Source of the DNA: Dietzia natronolimnaea
Lineage (GTDB): Bacteria > Actinomycetota > Actinomycetes > Mycobacteriales > Mycobacteriaceae
Direction: 5' to 3' (one strand)
Assembly (NCBI RefSeq): GCF_039525805.1
Contig: NZ_BAAAHZ010000019.1
Length of the DNA: 64,000 bases
Shown: positions 42,800 to 51,590 of the stretch, one piece after another
Numbering within the stretch: the first letter of the stretch is position 1
How the letters are laid out: each line of letters starts with the position of its first letter
The notes under the pieces: generated by a model
What the model saw: the letters and a program-made list of their open reading frames with translations, nothing else
Database searches by the model: none
What the model was told of the DNA's origin: nothing
Translations under genes and position numbers: made by a program

Positions 42800-43855
42800 T
42801 CAGCCGAGGAACCTCTGCTCCCAGGCGGCGACGTACTCCTCCACGGCGGTCGCGTCGAGGCTTTCCGGGTCGGCGAGATCGATGTCCTGGGCGACTACCT
42901 CCGAACCCTCCACACCCGTCCCCGCGATCCCCGGGAGCGCCGCGATGTAGTTCTTCGAGAGCGCGGCCTGCCCCTCCGGAGTGAGCATGAAGTCCGCGAG
43001 CACCTGACCCGCGTTCGGGTTGGGTGCGGCCGAGAGGATGTGCGAGTAGAACGGGATGCCGATGGGGTTGGCGGGCAGCGCGAAGTCGACGGGCGCGCCC
43101 TTGTCCCGCTCCGCCAGGACGTCCATGGACGCCCCGGGCGCAGCCCAGATCTCGCCCGACGCGAGCGCCTGGGTGATCGCGGGCGCACTGCCGTAGATGC
43201 GGGGATTGACGCCGGCGAGCCTGTCGACGAAGCCCTCCCCGTAGTCGATGTCCATCCTGCGGTAGATGTGGACGACGGCGGGGAAACCGGCGGGATTGAC
43301 GACGCCGACCTTGCCGTCGAAACGAGGATCCAGGAGCTCCTCGGGGGATCCGAGCCCGTCCGGGACGTATCCCGTGTTCCACGCCAGGCCGATCGAGGTC
43401 GCACTGGTGACGAAGAAGGTGTCGTCGAGCACCCCGTCCTCCGCCCGGTAGGCCGGGTCGTCGATCGCGGGAGCGACGACCACGGACGACAACCCACCGC
43501 TATCGAGACTCCGGTGGATCCACCCGGCATCGGTGGTCATGTGGACATCGGCCACGCCGTTGCCCGTCTGGTTCTCCACCTCGACCCTGGGAATGAGGTC
43601 GGAGTCCGTCCCGCGGACGTAGTTCAACGAGATCCCGGGGTACTCCGTCTCGAAGGCGGACTTCAGTGCCTCCAGGTTGGCCGGGGCGTGGTTGGAGTAG
43701 ATCGTCACGCTCCCCTCGTCCGTGGCGGCCGCGACGATCTCCTCCCACGAACCGGCGAGCTCCGTGCCCTGGCCGCCGCTCGAGCCACATCCCGTCACGA
43801 TGAGCGCGGCGGAGACGAACCCTGCTACCGCGGTGGCGGTCTTGGTGAACCTCAT
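42800..43855 (-). CDS. Periplasmic-type substrate-binding lipoprotein (copy 2)
   Basis: 351-residue paralogue of the 41613 protein with the same architecture: lipobox LIVTGC (Cys23), SWEEIVAAATDEGSVTIYSNHA, YVRGTDSDLIPRVEVE, DVHMTTDAGW, ITQALASGEIWAAP. The two align along their whole length, but differ in the middle segment (copy 2 SSVVVAPAIDDPAYRAEDGVLDD), where ligand contacts would lie. ATG 43855 begins the signal peptide; the in-frame 17-residue extension to 43906 lacks signal character. It has its own operator-like site at 43893. Confidence 0.92.
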   Translation of the reverse strand: MRFTKTATAVAGFVSAALIVTGCGSSGGQGTELAGSWEEIVAAATDEGSVTIYSNHAPANLEALKSAFETEYPGISLNYVRGTDSDLIPRVEVENQTGNGVADVHMTTDAGWIHRSLDSGGLSSVVVAPAIDDPAYRAEDGVLDDTFFVTSATSIGLAWNTGYVPDGLGSPEELLDPRFDGKVGVVNPAGFPAVVHIYRRMDIDYGEGFVDRLAGVNPRIYGSAPAITQALASGEIWAAPGASMDVLAERDKGAPVDFALPANPIGIPFYSHILSAAPNPNAGQVLADFMLTPEGQAALSKNYIAALPGIAGTGVEGSEVVAQDIDLADPESLDATAVEEYVAAWEQRFLG

Positions 43856-43892
43856 GAATGGCCCCTCTCGGGCGTGTCGGAGTTCATCGCTG

Positions 43893-43907
43893 TGAACTCG
43901 CTTCATC
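43893..43907 (-). promoter_or_regulatory. Block operator-like site H (upstream of binding protein 2)
   Basis: Minus-strand GATGAAGCGAGTTCA keeps TGAA-N5-TTCA, 38 bases before the start at 43855. A second half-site GTTCA lies at 43882-43886. Confidence 0.5.
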
Positions 43908-43930
43908 GAATGCTGCCCGGCGCCCGGTCG

Positions 43931-44722
43931 TCAGACCGTGAAGCGTCCGCCGTTGCTCAACAACACCGCGCCGACGACGTTCGAGGCCTGATCGGAGGCC
44001 AGGTAGCAGATGCTCTCGGAGAGCTGCTCCGCCGTGGCGTAGCCGAACGCGCTGCCGTCGTTCATGCGCTTGCGGACCGACTCCGGCGTGCGCGCGGCCA
44101 TGGCGGTGTCCACCGGGCCCGGGGCCACGGTGTTCACGCGGATGCCGAAGTGGATGACCTCCTTGGCCACGGACTGGCTCAGCGCGTGGACGGCCGCCTT
44201 GGAGGAGGCGTAGTGCGGGTAGCCGACGAGCGTGTCGAACGCTGCGGAGGAGCCGATCGTGACGATCGCTCCCCCGCCGATCGGACGCATCGTGCGGACG
44301 GCCTCGCGGAGGATGTGGAAGGTACCGTCGAGGTTGACGGCGTGGATCCGCCGCCACGTCGGGTCCTCGAGCCGGGACAGCACGTCGACCGGCTCGCCCT
44401 TCTCCGCCGCCTCGTAGATGTGACCCTTGGCCACCGGGTCGTCGATACCGGCCGCGTGGACCACCACGTCGACCCGCCCGTCCTCGCTCGCGACGGTCTC
44501 GAACAGGGCGCGCACCGCGTCCGGGTCGGCCACGTCGACGCCGTGCGCGACACCTCCGATCCCGTCCGCGACCGTCCGCGCCGCCTCCTCCGCGAGGTCG
44601 ACCACGTGGACCCGGGCCCCCTCGGCCGCCAACTGCCTGGCGGCGGCCGCGCCGATCCCCGAGGCCGCCCCGGTGACCAGCGCGACCCTCCCCTCGAATC
44701 GCCTCTGCTGTGCTGTGGTCAT
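43931..44722 (-). CDS. SDR oxidoreductase with atypical NNAG region
   Basis: 263-residue SDR: TGAASGIGAA, DLAEEA after beta-2 (NAD-type), YASSK and PGPVDTAM. The usual NNAG is HAAG (VVVHAAGIDDP), and about 20 extra residues (GHIYEAAEKGEPVDVLSRLED) follow it, before the HAVNLDG segment. Such insertions reshape the active-site entrance. Last gene of the operon that starts at 49095; 56 bases separate it from the ADH. Start ATG 44722. Confidence 0.88.
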   Translation of the reverse strand: MTTAQQRRFEGRVALVTGAASGIGAAAARQLAAEGARVHVVDLAEEAARTVADGIGGVAHGVDVADPDAVRALFETVASEDGRVDVVVHAAGIDDPVAKGHIYEAAEKGEPVDVLSRLEDPTWRRIHAVNLDGTFHILREAVRTMRPIGGGAIVTIGSSAAFDTLVGYPHYASSKAAVHALSQSVAKEVIHFGIRVNTVAPGPVDTAMAARTPESVRKRMNDGSAFGYATAEQLSESICYLASDQASNVVGAVLLSNGGRFTV

Positions 44723-44778
44723 GGTGTCCGTCCTATTCCTGGTTATCGGGTCTGTGGAGCCGGTCGCGGGGCCGGGGG

Positions 44779-45747
44779 TCACATGCTCACGACGAGGCGA
44801 CCGGTGACCCTGCCCTCGCGCAGTCGGTCGATGCCCTCGGCCACCTGCTCGAAGGTCAGGTGCTCGACGACCGGGGTGATGTCCCCGGCGCGCAGATAGC
44901 GGTAGACGGCCTCGATGTCGGCCTTCGTGCCCCCGGAGGAGCCCCGGATGACGGCCTTCTGGTGGATGACGTCCGCGGTGACGAGCTCCGACGTGTGCGC
45001 GCCCATACCGATCATCACCACGGTCCCGCCCACGCGGATCGCCCGGACGGCCGCCTGTGCGGTGGCGGAGAAGCCGGCGAAGTCGATCACGGCGTCCAGA
45101 CCGGCCCCGGCCAGCTCCCCGGCGTCGGCGACCACCCTCGTGGCACCCAGCTCCGCGCCCAGCCGGCGAGCGTCGGGACTCGGATCGGCCGCGTGGACCT
45201 CCGCGCCCAGGAGCACCGCGATCCGCGCCCCGATCTGCCCCAGCCCTCCGAGCCCGATGATCCCGACCCGGTCTCCCGCCGTCACGCCCGCCACCGCGGC
45301 GACGCCGTGGTGGGAGGTCATCCCCGCGTCGGTGCCCAGCGCGCCGAGCTCGTAGGGCAGGCCGTCCGGCAGCGGGACCAGGTCGTAGGCGGGCGCCACG
45401 TGGAACGCGGCGTACCCGCCGTCCCGGCCGTATCCGGGCACCGTCGCCCCGAGTGGGTGCACACCACAGCGGTCCCCCACCGAAACGCCGGTGACCCCGG
45501 GCCCCAGTGCCACGACCTCCCCGGCGATCTCGTGCCCGAGCGTGATGGGACACCGATGGATGTTCTCGGCCCACGAGGGCTCGTCGAGCTCCCCGACGTC
45601 GGAATGGCACATCCCGGCCGCCCGCACCCGCAGGAGCACCTCGCCCTCCCCCGGGTCGGGAACCGGGACGGTCGCCAGTGCCAACGGGTTGCCCGTTCCC
45701 GTCCACTGCCAGGCCCGCATCTCTGCGCGTGTAGAGCTGTTCTCCAT
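44779..45747 (-). CDS. MDR alcohol dehydrogenase without the structural zinc lobe
   Basis: 322-residue MDR protein: catalytic zinc motifs AGMCHSDVGE and LGHEIAGEV are present, but where four structural cysteines normally follow it has CGVHPLGATVPGYGRDG, so the lobe is gone. Rossmann IGLGGLGQIG, ADPSPD. Three consecutive ATG codons open the frame (45753, 45750, 45747); the third has GAGG at the right distance and is used. In operon with the OYE-type reductase and the FAD dehydrogenase. Confidence 0.88.
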   Translation of the reverse strand: MENSSTRAEMRAWQWTGTGNPLALATVPVPDPGEGEVLLRVRAAGMCHSDVGELDEPSWAENIHRCPITLGHEIAGEVVALGPGVTGVSVGDRCGVHPLGATVPGYGRDGGYAAFHVAPAYDLVPLPDGLPYELGALGTDAGMTSHHGVAAVAGVTAGDRVGIIGLGGLGQIGARIAVLLGAEVHAADPSPDARRLGAELGATRVVADAGELAGAGLDAVIDFAGFSATAQAAVRAIRVGGTVVMIGMGAHTSELVTADVIHQKAVIRGSSGGTKADIEAVYRYLRAGDITPVVEHLTFEQVAEGIDRLREGRVTGRLVVSM

Positions 45748-45784
45748 CATCATCCTCGTCCCGTGTCGGTCGACCGCACCGCGG

Positions 45785-47728
45785 TCAGATCTCGGCGCCT
45801 ACCCGGTAGCCCTCCGCGATCGCGTGGCTGATCCGACGCGGCGTCAGGCAGTCCCCGATCACGCTCACGTCGCCGCGCCGGCCTAGCGCGCGGGCGAGCC
45901 CGTCGACCGCGGCGCGGGGCCGGTGCCACACCACGAGGTCCGCGTCGAGCGCGGTCTCCTCGCCGCCGAACACGGGCACGAGACGGCCCACCTCGTCGTC
46001 GTCGGACAGCGGCAACTCCAGCCCCGTGGCCACGTGGAACCGCGCCCCCGCCGAACCCAACCGGCCGAGAAGCGGCCCCACGCTCTCGGCGGGGACCCGC
46101 GAGGCCAACGCGGTGAGGGGGGTCACCACCCGGGTGTCCCAGCCGCGCGCCACGAGAGCCTCCGCCGCGCTGTACGCCGGCCAGAACCCGTCACTCTCGT
46201 CGTAGACGACAGCGCGGCCCGCCGTACCGGGGATCAGCCCGGCGAGGACGTCATCGACCGTCACGACGGTGGGCCCGTACCCGCCGGCAGGTACCGGGTC
46301 GGGGCGGGAACCGGTGGCGACGACGACGTGGTCGGCCGCATCGACGAGGTCGGCCAGGTCGTCCCGCCCGATCTCCGCGCCGAGGTTGACGTCCACCCTG
46401 AGTCTGCGCATCTCCCCGGAGAGGTAGTCGATCACGTCGATGAGGGTGGCCCGGTGCGGGGAGCGCGCGGCCACCCTGACGGATCCGCCCAGCTCGGCGG
46501 CGGACTCGAACAGGGTCACGCGGTGCCCGCGGCCGGCCGCGACGCGGGCGGCCTCCAGCCCGGCCGGGCCGCCGCCGATCACGTAAACGTCCTTGGTGGT
46601 GGCGGCGGGGACCCCGACGCCCGGGTGCCGCCCCCGCCCGATCTCGGCGTTGACCGCACAGTGCAGGTGCGGGTCGAAGGCACGGCAGTCCTGGTTGATC
46701 CCCAGGCAGCCGCGGACCTCGTCCAGCCGCCCCTCCGCGGACTTGTTGGGCAGCTCCGGGTCCGCCAGCAGCGCCCGGGCCATTCCCACCAGGTCGGCCT
46801 TGCCGCTCTTGACGATGTGGTCCGCGGTGGCGGCGTCGCGGATGCGCTGGCCCACGAGCACCGGCAGGCCGGTCGCCGCGCGGACGCGGGCCGCCGAGTC
46901 CACGGCGACGGCGTCCGGGTGAGTGGCGTCCTTGACGTATGTGCCGCGGGTGCCGTGGGTGATGCTGAAGTAGTCGACCGCGCCGGAGGCCGCCAGGTGC
47001 CGCGCGATGCGCACGCAGTCCTCGATCCCCATCCCCCCGGGGATCTCCTCCTCGCCGCTGAGCCGCACGCCCAGCACCATGCCGGCGGGCATCGCAGTCC
47101 GCATCGCGGCGACGACCTCGTCGACGAAGCGCATCCGACCGGCGAAGTCCCCGCCGTAGGCGTCGGACCGGCGGTTGGTGAGCGCGGACATGAACTGGGC
47201 CGGCAGATAGCCGTGCGCGGCGTGGATCTCGGCGCCGTCGTATCCGGCCCGCGCGAGGTTGGCGGCGGAGACGCCCCACCCGTCGACGATGTCCGCGATC
47301 TCCTCGACCGACAACTCGTGCGGCGGATAGGCGTCGCGGGGCGTCTTGAGGGCCGACGGCGCGGAGGGCGGCGAGTCCGACTCGCCCCCGATGAACTCGC
47401 GACCGAGGTGGACGAGCTGGCCGATGATCTTGGCCCCGTGGCGGTGGACCGCTGCCGCCTTCTCCGTCAGGGCGGGAGCCACCTCGTCGACGTACGCCTC
47501 CACGAGCTTGCGCGAACGCAGCGTGGTGGTGGGGTGGACGACCGTCGCGCCGCCGATGATCAACCCGACCCCGCCGGCGGCCAGACGCTCGAAGTGTTCC
47601 TGGTCCCCGTGGGTGGGGATCCCGTCGGTCGCCATGCTGGTGCCGGCGGGCAGCGCCACCAGGCGGTTCCGGAGGGTGAGCGCGCCGAGCGGGAACGGCG
47701 AGAAGGCGTGGGGGAAATCGGCGGTCAC
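45785..47728 (-). CDS. OYE/2,4-dienoyl-CoA reductase-like flavoprotein with FAD domain
   Basis: 647-residue NADH:flavin oxidoreductase: N-terminal TIM barrel (LTLRNRLVALPAGTSMA, AGYDGAEIHAAHGYLPAQF), iron-sulfur linker, then an FAD/NAD domain (VIGGGPAGLEAA, 383-394). The cluster motif is incomplete: Cys341, Ile344, Cys348, Cys357, where 2,4-dienoyl-CoA reductase has four cysteines and longer spacing before the last. It may carry a damaged or altered cluster. GTG 47728 has AAGGA 6 bases upstream; sequence further upstream belongs to the next gene. It could reduce an alpha,beta-unsaturated CoA ester or enone. Confidence 0.9.
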   Translation of the reverse strand: MTADFPHAFSPFPLGALTLRNRLVALPAGTSMATDGIPTHGDQEHFERLAAGGVGLIIGGATVVHPTTTLRSRKLVEAYVDEVAPALTEKAAAVHRHGAKIIGQLVHLGREFIGGESDSPPSAPSALKTPRDAYPPHELSVEEIADIVDGWGVSAANLARAGYDGAEIHAAHGYLPAQFMSALTNRRSDAYGGDFAGRMRFVDEVVAAMRTAMPAGMVLGVRLSGEEEIPGGMGIEDCVRIARHLAASGAVDYFSITHGTRGTYVKDATHPDAVAVDSAARVRAATGLPVLVGQRIRDAATADHIVKSGKADLVGMARALLADPELPNKSAEGRLDEVRGCLGINQDCRAFDPHLHCAVNAEIGRGRHPGVGVPAATTKDVYVIGGGPAGLEAARVAAGRGHRVTLFESAAELGGSVRVAARSPHRATLIDVIDYLSGEMRRLRVDVNLGAEIGRDDLADLVDAADHVVVATGSRPDPVPAGGYGPTVVTVDDVLAGLIPGTAGRAVVYDESDGFWPAYSAAEALVARGWDTRVVTPLTALASRVPAESVGPLLGRLGSAGARFHVATGLELPLSDDDEVGRLVPVFGGEETALDADLVVWHRPRAAVDGLARALGRRGDVSVIGDCLTPRRISHAIAEGYRVGAEI

Positions 47729-47778
47729 TGGAGGTCCTTCCGGCGGGGGTCGGGCGGGGAATCGGGGACGGGGCGGTC

Positions 47779-49095
47779 TCAGGCCCCGGTAGCGGCGTCG
47801 CCCGCGCGCAACCCGAACACCAGCGCGGTGGCCAGTCCGCCGGCGTACGCGCGGCGATACACCCCTCCGGTGTCCGAGCCAGCGGCGAGCAGACCCGGGA
47901 TCGCCGTGCCGTCGGCGCGCAGGACCGAGGTGTCGGCTCCGATCCGGATCCCGACGAACGGGAACGTCACGGCCGGGGTGGTCTCGATGATGTAGTACGG
48001 CCCGCGGTCGAGTGGGGCGAAATCGTATTCGCGGGGCGGCACGACCTTCTGGCCGGAGGCGTTGACCCGGCGGATCTCGTCCGCGATGGTGGCGCCGTCG
48101 TACCCCCACTCCTCGGGGAGGTATTCGAACTCCTCCAGCGTCTCCGCCAGGCCGCACCGCCCGCCACGCTTGGACGCCTCGGTGTACTTGTCGATCGCGA
48201 CCGCACCCTCGACGTAGGAGCCGCAGATCCAGTCGCGGTAGACCCGCTCGTCGGCCACCAACAGGCCACGTGCCTCGGGCTGCTCCATGAGCGCCATCGC
48301 CGTGAGGTGGTCGCCCTGGGTCTCGTCGACGAAGCGCTTGCCGTCGAGGTTGAACAGGAGCGCATGCTCCGAGTAGTAGAGGGAGATCCCCACGTAGTCG
48401 CCGGAGTCCCGGAACGGCATCCCCGAGGGGATGAGGTGGCCGTAGAACCCGGCGTCGTCGAATCCGACCGCGGCATCGACCGATTCCGCCAGCGTCAGGC
48501 CGCCGCCGTCGCTGTTCGGGTTGGACCGGAGTGGGAACCGCGAGGCCAGCGGGTGCAGGTGCCGCTCCACCAGTTCCGCGTTGGCCTGGAATCCCCCCGT
48601 CGCCAGGAGGACTCGTCGCGCTCTGATCTCGCGGATCTCGCCGTCGTCGAACCGGACCGTCGCCCCGACCACGGCCCCGTCCTCGGTCAGCAGCTCCAGC
48701 ACCTGCGCGCCGGTGTGGATCGAGTTGCCGGCCGCCTTGATCTCGCGGGCGCACGCGTCGAGGTACTGGTTGGTGTCGAAGGCGTGGCCGATGCCGTACC
48801 GCAGGACCGGGACACCGTCCGCGCACTCCACACCGCGACCGCGGATCCAGTCGAGCCCGGCGGCGAAGTCGTCGACGACGGCGTTCCGGAGGTCCTCGTC
48901 CCCATGGGGGTTGATCTCCGCCATGACCTGCCGGGTGGGGGCGGTCCAGGCATATCCTGCGAAGCGCGCGGATCCACCGATCTCGCCCCCCTTCTCCACC
49001 ACCGCGACGCGGGCACCGCGTTCGGTTGCACGCGCGGCAGCGGTGAGACCGGCCATACCGGCACCGATGACGAGAAGATCGACGGCGTTCTGCAT
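47779..49095 (-). CDS. FAD-dependent dehydrogenase, ketosteroid dehydrogenase/fumarate reductase type
   Basis: 438-residue flavoprotein with VIGAGMAGLTAAARA, EKGGEIGGSARFAGYAWTAP, TGGFQANAELVERH, and C-terminal LLAAGSDTGGVYRRAYAGGLATALVFG that closes the FAD site. The family includes 3-ketosteroid delta-1-dehydrogenase and soluble fumarate reductases. ATG 49095 with GGGAG upstream. First gene of a four-gene operon (to 43931); operator site E is 55 bases upstream. Together with the OYE-like protein it suggests redox steps on a ring or enone. Confidence 0.9.
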   Translation of the reverse strand: MQNAVDLLVIGAGMAGLTAAARATERGARVAVVEKGGEIGGSARFAGYAWTAPTRQVMAEINPHGDEDLRNAVVDDFAAGLDWIRGRGVECADGVPVLRYGIGHAFDTNQYLDACAREIKAAGNSIHTGAQVLELLTEDGAVVGATVRFDDGEIREIRARRVLLATGGFQANAELVERHLHPLASRFPLRSNPNSDGGGLTLAESVDAAVGFDDAGFYGHLIPSGMPFRDSGDYVGISLYYSEHALLFNLDGKRFVDETQGDHLTAMALMEQPEARGLLVADERVYRDWICGSYVEGAVAIDKYTEASKRGGRCGLAETLEEFEYLPEEWGYDGATIADEIRRVNASGQKVVPPREYDFAPLDRGPYYIIETTPAVTFPFVGIRIGADTSVLRADGTAIPGLLAAGSDTGGVYRRAYAGGLATALVFGLRAGDAATGA

Positions 49096-49149
49096 TCGTG
49101 GCTCCCGTAGGGGTTCGGTTGCTGTGATGTGTCCCACCCTAGCACTCTA

Positions 49150-49164
49150 ACTGAAGTCAGTTCA
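49150..49164 (-). promoter_or_regulatory. Block operator site E (upstream of flavoprotein operon)
   Basis: ACTGAAGTCAGTTCA on the plus strand is a full match to ACTGAAnTnAnTTCA. It lies between the 49095 start and the end of the MFS gene at 49174. Confidence 0.7.
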
Positions 49165-49173
49165 CCTATTGAG

Positions 49174-50886
49174 TCATTTGCCGCCTCGCCACCACCGCCA
49201 CCGCCGCCGCTGTCGCCACTGTTGCCGACTCCGGGGAGGTCGCGTCCCCTCGCGCCCCACCCGCGGCCCCTCGACGGCTCCGGCCAGCAATGTCTCCACA
49301 CGGTGGCGCAGTCGGGTCTCCGGAACGGTGAGGCGCCGGTGTTCCTGCTCGACGAACTCGTCCGCGCTGCCGACCCGGTATGACTCGACGAACAGTTCCG
49401 GCTCTGCGGCCGGGTTCTCGAGCCGCCAGTCCCGACCCCCGAGCCTGAGTCGGGACCTCCGGAGGCTGCGCATCGCCGTGAGGAATTCCTGCCGACGATC
49501 CTCCGGCACGCGGTACTTGTAGCGGATCAGGACGGGGCCGGCGCCGGTTCCAGTGCCGGTGCCGGAGCCGGTGCCGGTGCCCCCGACCGACCCCTCGGTG
49601 GTGGACCCCCCCGGCCCCGCCAGGGGCCCACCGAGTTCGGAGACCAGGACCGGTTCGATCCCCGTCTCGGCCCCCAGGCCGACGACAAGCAGGGAGACGC
49701 AGCTGAGCATCATGAACCCCGCGGCCACCAGGAGCGCGGTCTGCAGCCCCGCGACATCGGTCACGGCCCCCCACAAGAGCGAACCGACGGCCTGGGTCCC
49801 CTGGAACATCAGAAGGATGAACGCGATCAGCCGGGGCCGGACCCAGTCGGGGAAGAACTGGTGCCCCATCGACATCCAGGTGCTCTGCACACTCACCCAC
49901 GCCGCACCCGCGAAGAGCATGGCGCCCGAGACCACCGCCGCCGAGGTCGAGAGCGCCAGCACCGCCAGGGCCGAGGCGTAGACGAACGCCCCGCACGCCG
50001 CGAACACCGTGACCTTGAGCCGTCTGCGCAGACCCCCGAATCCCACGACCGCCACGACCGCTCCGGCGCCGATCAGCGCCATGAGCGCACCGAAGCCGTC
50101 CGCCCCCATCCCGAGCCGGTCGTGCACTGCCAACGAGATGAGCGCCCACAGCGCACTCGACGGGACACCGAAGAGGAAGAGCTGGAACAACAGCCGCGTG
50201 GTCCACGCCGAATTGGCCACGAACCGCACCGCGCCGGAGATCTCGGGGATGATCGCCCGCCGCGGCGCGGTCCGGTCCGGCGACCGCCGTTCCATCCGCC
50301 ACAGTGTGAGCGCGCACCCCACCGAGAGGACGGCGACCACCGCGAACGCCCATTCCGCGCCGGCGAATCCCAACCCGAGGCCCGCGAGGAGCGGGCCGAG
50401 CGACCGGGCGAGGTTGAACACCGCGCCGTCGACCAGTGCCGCGGTGGGGATCATCCGCCGGTCCACGGTCTCCGGGAGGAGTGACTGCCAGGAGACCCCC
50501 ACCACGACCAGGGCGGTTCCGACCAGGACGACGGACAGGATCATCGGGAGCGCACCGTCGGCTCCCGTCGCGGTCAGCACGGTGGCGGCCACCGCCGCCA
50601 GAGCAGACATCGTGGTGGCCAGCGCCATCATCTTCTTGCGCGAGGCGTACCCCGCCACAACCCCGACGGGCAACGAGAGCACCAGGAACGGCACCGCCAT
50701 GGCGGCGGGCGCGAGCGAGATCACGGACGCGGACTCGCCTCGTTCGGTGAGCACCCACTGGACGGACACGACGTGGATCCACACGGCCACCGCGTTGGCG
50801 AGCTGGACCGCCAGCAGTGCCCGGAACGCCCGCTCGCGTCGGAGGGAGAACGCCCTGGGTCCGTCCGCGCCCGTCCCCGTGCTCAC
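49174..50886 (-). CDS. MFS exporter (MFS_3 type) with C-terminal barrel domain
   Basis: 570-residue protein: about 12 membrane helices (residues 20-420; VLTERGESASVISL, SLLPETVDRRMI) of the transmembrane-secretion-effector class, a Gly/Thr repeat linker (GGTGTGSGTGTGTG, DNA at about 49540-49585), then a cytosolic ferredoxin-like domain (RYKYRVPEDRRQEFLTAMRSLRRSR, FVESYRVGSADEFVEQEHRR) and a basic Arg/Trp tail. Start GTG 50886 overlaps the nitroreductase stop. It probably exports a toxic or surplus pathway compound. Confidence 0.88.
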   Translation of the reverse strand: MSTGTGADGPRAFSLRRERAFRALLAVQLANAVAVWIHVVSVQWVLTERGESASVISLAPAAMAVPFLVLSLPVGVVAGYASRKKMMALATTMSALAAVAATVLTATGADGALPMILSVVLVGTALVVVGVSWQSLLPETVDRRMIPTAALVDGAVFNLARSLGPLLAGLGLGFAGAEWAFAVVAVLSVGCALTLWRMERRSPDRTAPRRAIIPEISGAVRFVANSAWTTRLLFQLFLFGVPSSALWALISLAVHDRLGMGADGFGALMALIGAGAVVAVVGFGGLRRRLKVTVFAACGAFVYASALAVLALSTSAAVVSGAMLFAGAAWVSVQSTWMSMGHQFFPDWVRPRLIAFILLMFQGTQAVGSLLWGAVTDVAGLQTALLVAAGFMMLSCVSLLVVGLGAETGIEPVLVSELGGPLAGPGGSTTEGSVGGTGTGSGTGTGTGAGPVLIRYKYRVPEDRRQEFLTAMRSLRRSRLRLGGRDWRLENPAAEPELFVESYRVGSADEFVEQEHRRLTVPETRLRHRVETLLAGAVEGPRVGREGTRPPRSRQQWRQRRRWRWWRGGK

Positions 50887-51578
50887 CACCGGTCCCAGTG
50901 GATGAACTCCTCCGCCGGTGGCCGCCACGCGGGGCGGAAGGTGGTGCCGGTGTAGTGGGCGACGGGAATCATGCAGACCTGCTCGACCTCGGCCGAGTCG
51001 ATTCCCACGATCTCGGCGACCTCGTCCTCGCGGCCGAGTGTCATCCCGGTCCAGCAGGTCCCCAACCCGCGTAGCCGCGCGGCGAGCATGAAGTTCCACA
51101 CGGTCGGGTACACGGTCGCGAGCCGGTGCTTGGCAGTGAGGACGTCGCCCTCGGCCAGTCGGGGGGTCAGGCACGGGATGACGATCACCGGCACCCGGGA
51201 CATGACGGCGGCGAGATGCTCGGCCGAGTCCCTGGTCCGCCGACTCTGTGCGGCGTGCCGGGGGTCGGAGTCCACCCGGTTGAACAATCCCACGTCACTG
51301 GCGCGGTAGAAGCTGTCGAACTCCTCGCGGTAGATCCGGCCGAGCCGGTCGATGCGGCCAGGGTCGCGCACGATCACGAACTCCGTGCGCATGAGGTTGG
51401 AGCCCTGCGGCGCCTGGAGGGCGTCGGCCACGCACTCCTCCAGCAGCAAGGGGTCCACCTCGCGTTCGAGGTCGAGTCGCCGACGCACGGCGCGCGTGGT
51501 GGTGATCAACTCGTGTGCGCCGAGGGGTTCGGGCGCGGTCGGATCCGTGTGCGCGGCCGGAGTGGGGGATTCGGACAT
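50883..51578 (-). CDS. Nitroreductase family flavoprotein
   Basis: 231-residue FMN-dependent nitroreductase-fold protein: TTRAVRRRLD at the phosphate site, QAPQGSNLMRTEFVIV, ARLRGLGTCWTGMTL, and VAHYTGTTFRPAWRPP. Family members reduce nitro groups, enones or quinones with NAD(P)H. It lies between the dehydrogenase (51591) and the exporter (49174) in a three-gene operon, 12 bases after the former and overlapping the latter by 4. The substrate is not evident. Confidence 0.88.
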   Translation of the reverse strand: MSESPTPAAHTDPTAPEPLGAHELITTTRAVRRRLDLEREVDPLLLEECVADALQAPQGSNLMRTEFVIVRDPGRIDRLGRIYREEFDSFYRASDVGLFNRVDSDPRHAAQSRRTRDSAEHLAAVMSRVPVIVIPCLTPRLAEGDVLTAKHRLATVYPTVWNFMLAARLRGLGTCWTGMTLGREDEVAEIVGIDSAEVEQVCMIPVAHYTGTTFRPAWRPPAEEFIHWDRW

Positions 51579-51590
51579 CTGCCTCGCCCC

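Noticed and set aside
38647..43855. Iron importer assignment from the FbpABC resemblance
   Set aside because: Context and shared operator point to an organic substrate; no siderophore or iron-regulator site was seen. Left as unknown substrate.
47729..48826. N-terminal extension of the OYE-like gene by about 360 codons
   Set aside because: Lies within the FAD dehydrogenase gene in another frame; the GTG at 47728 has a ribosome-binding site and matches the family start.
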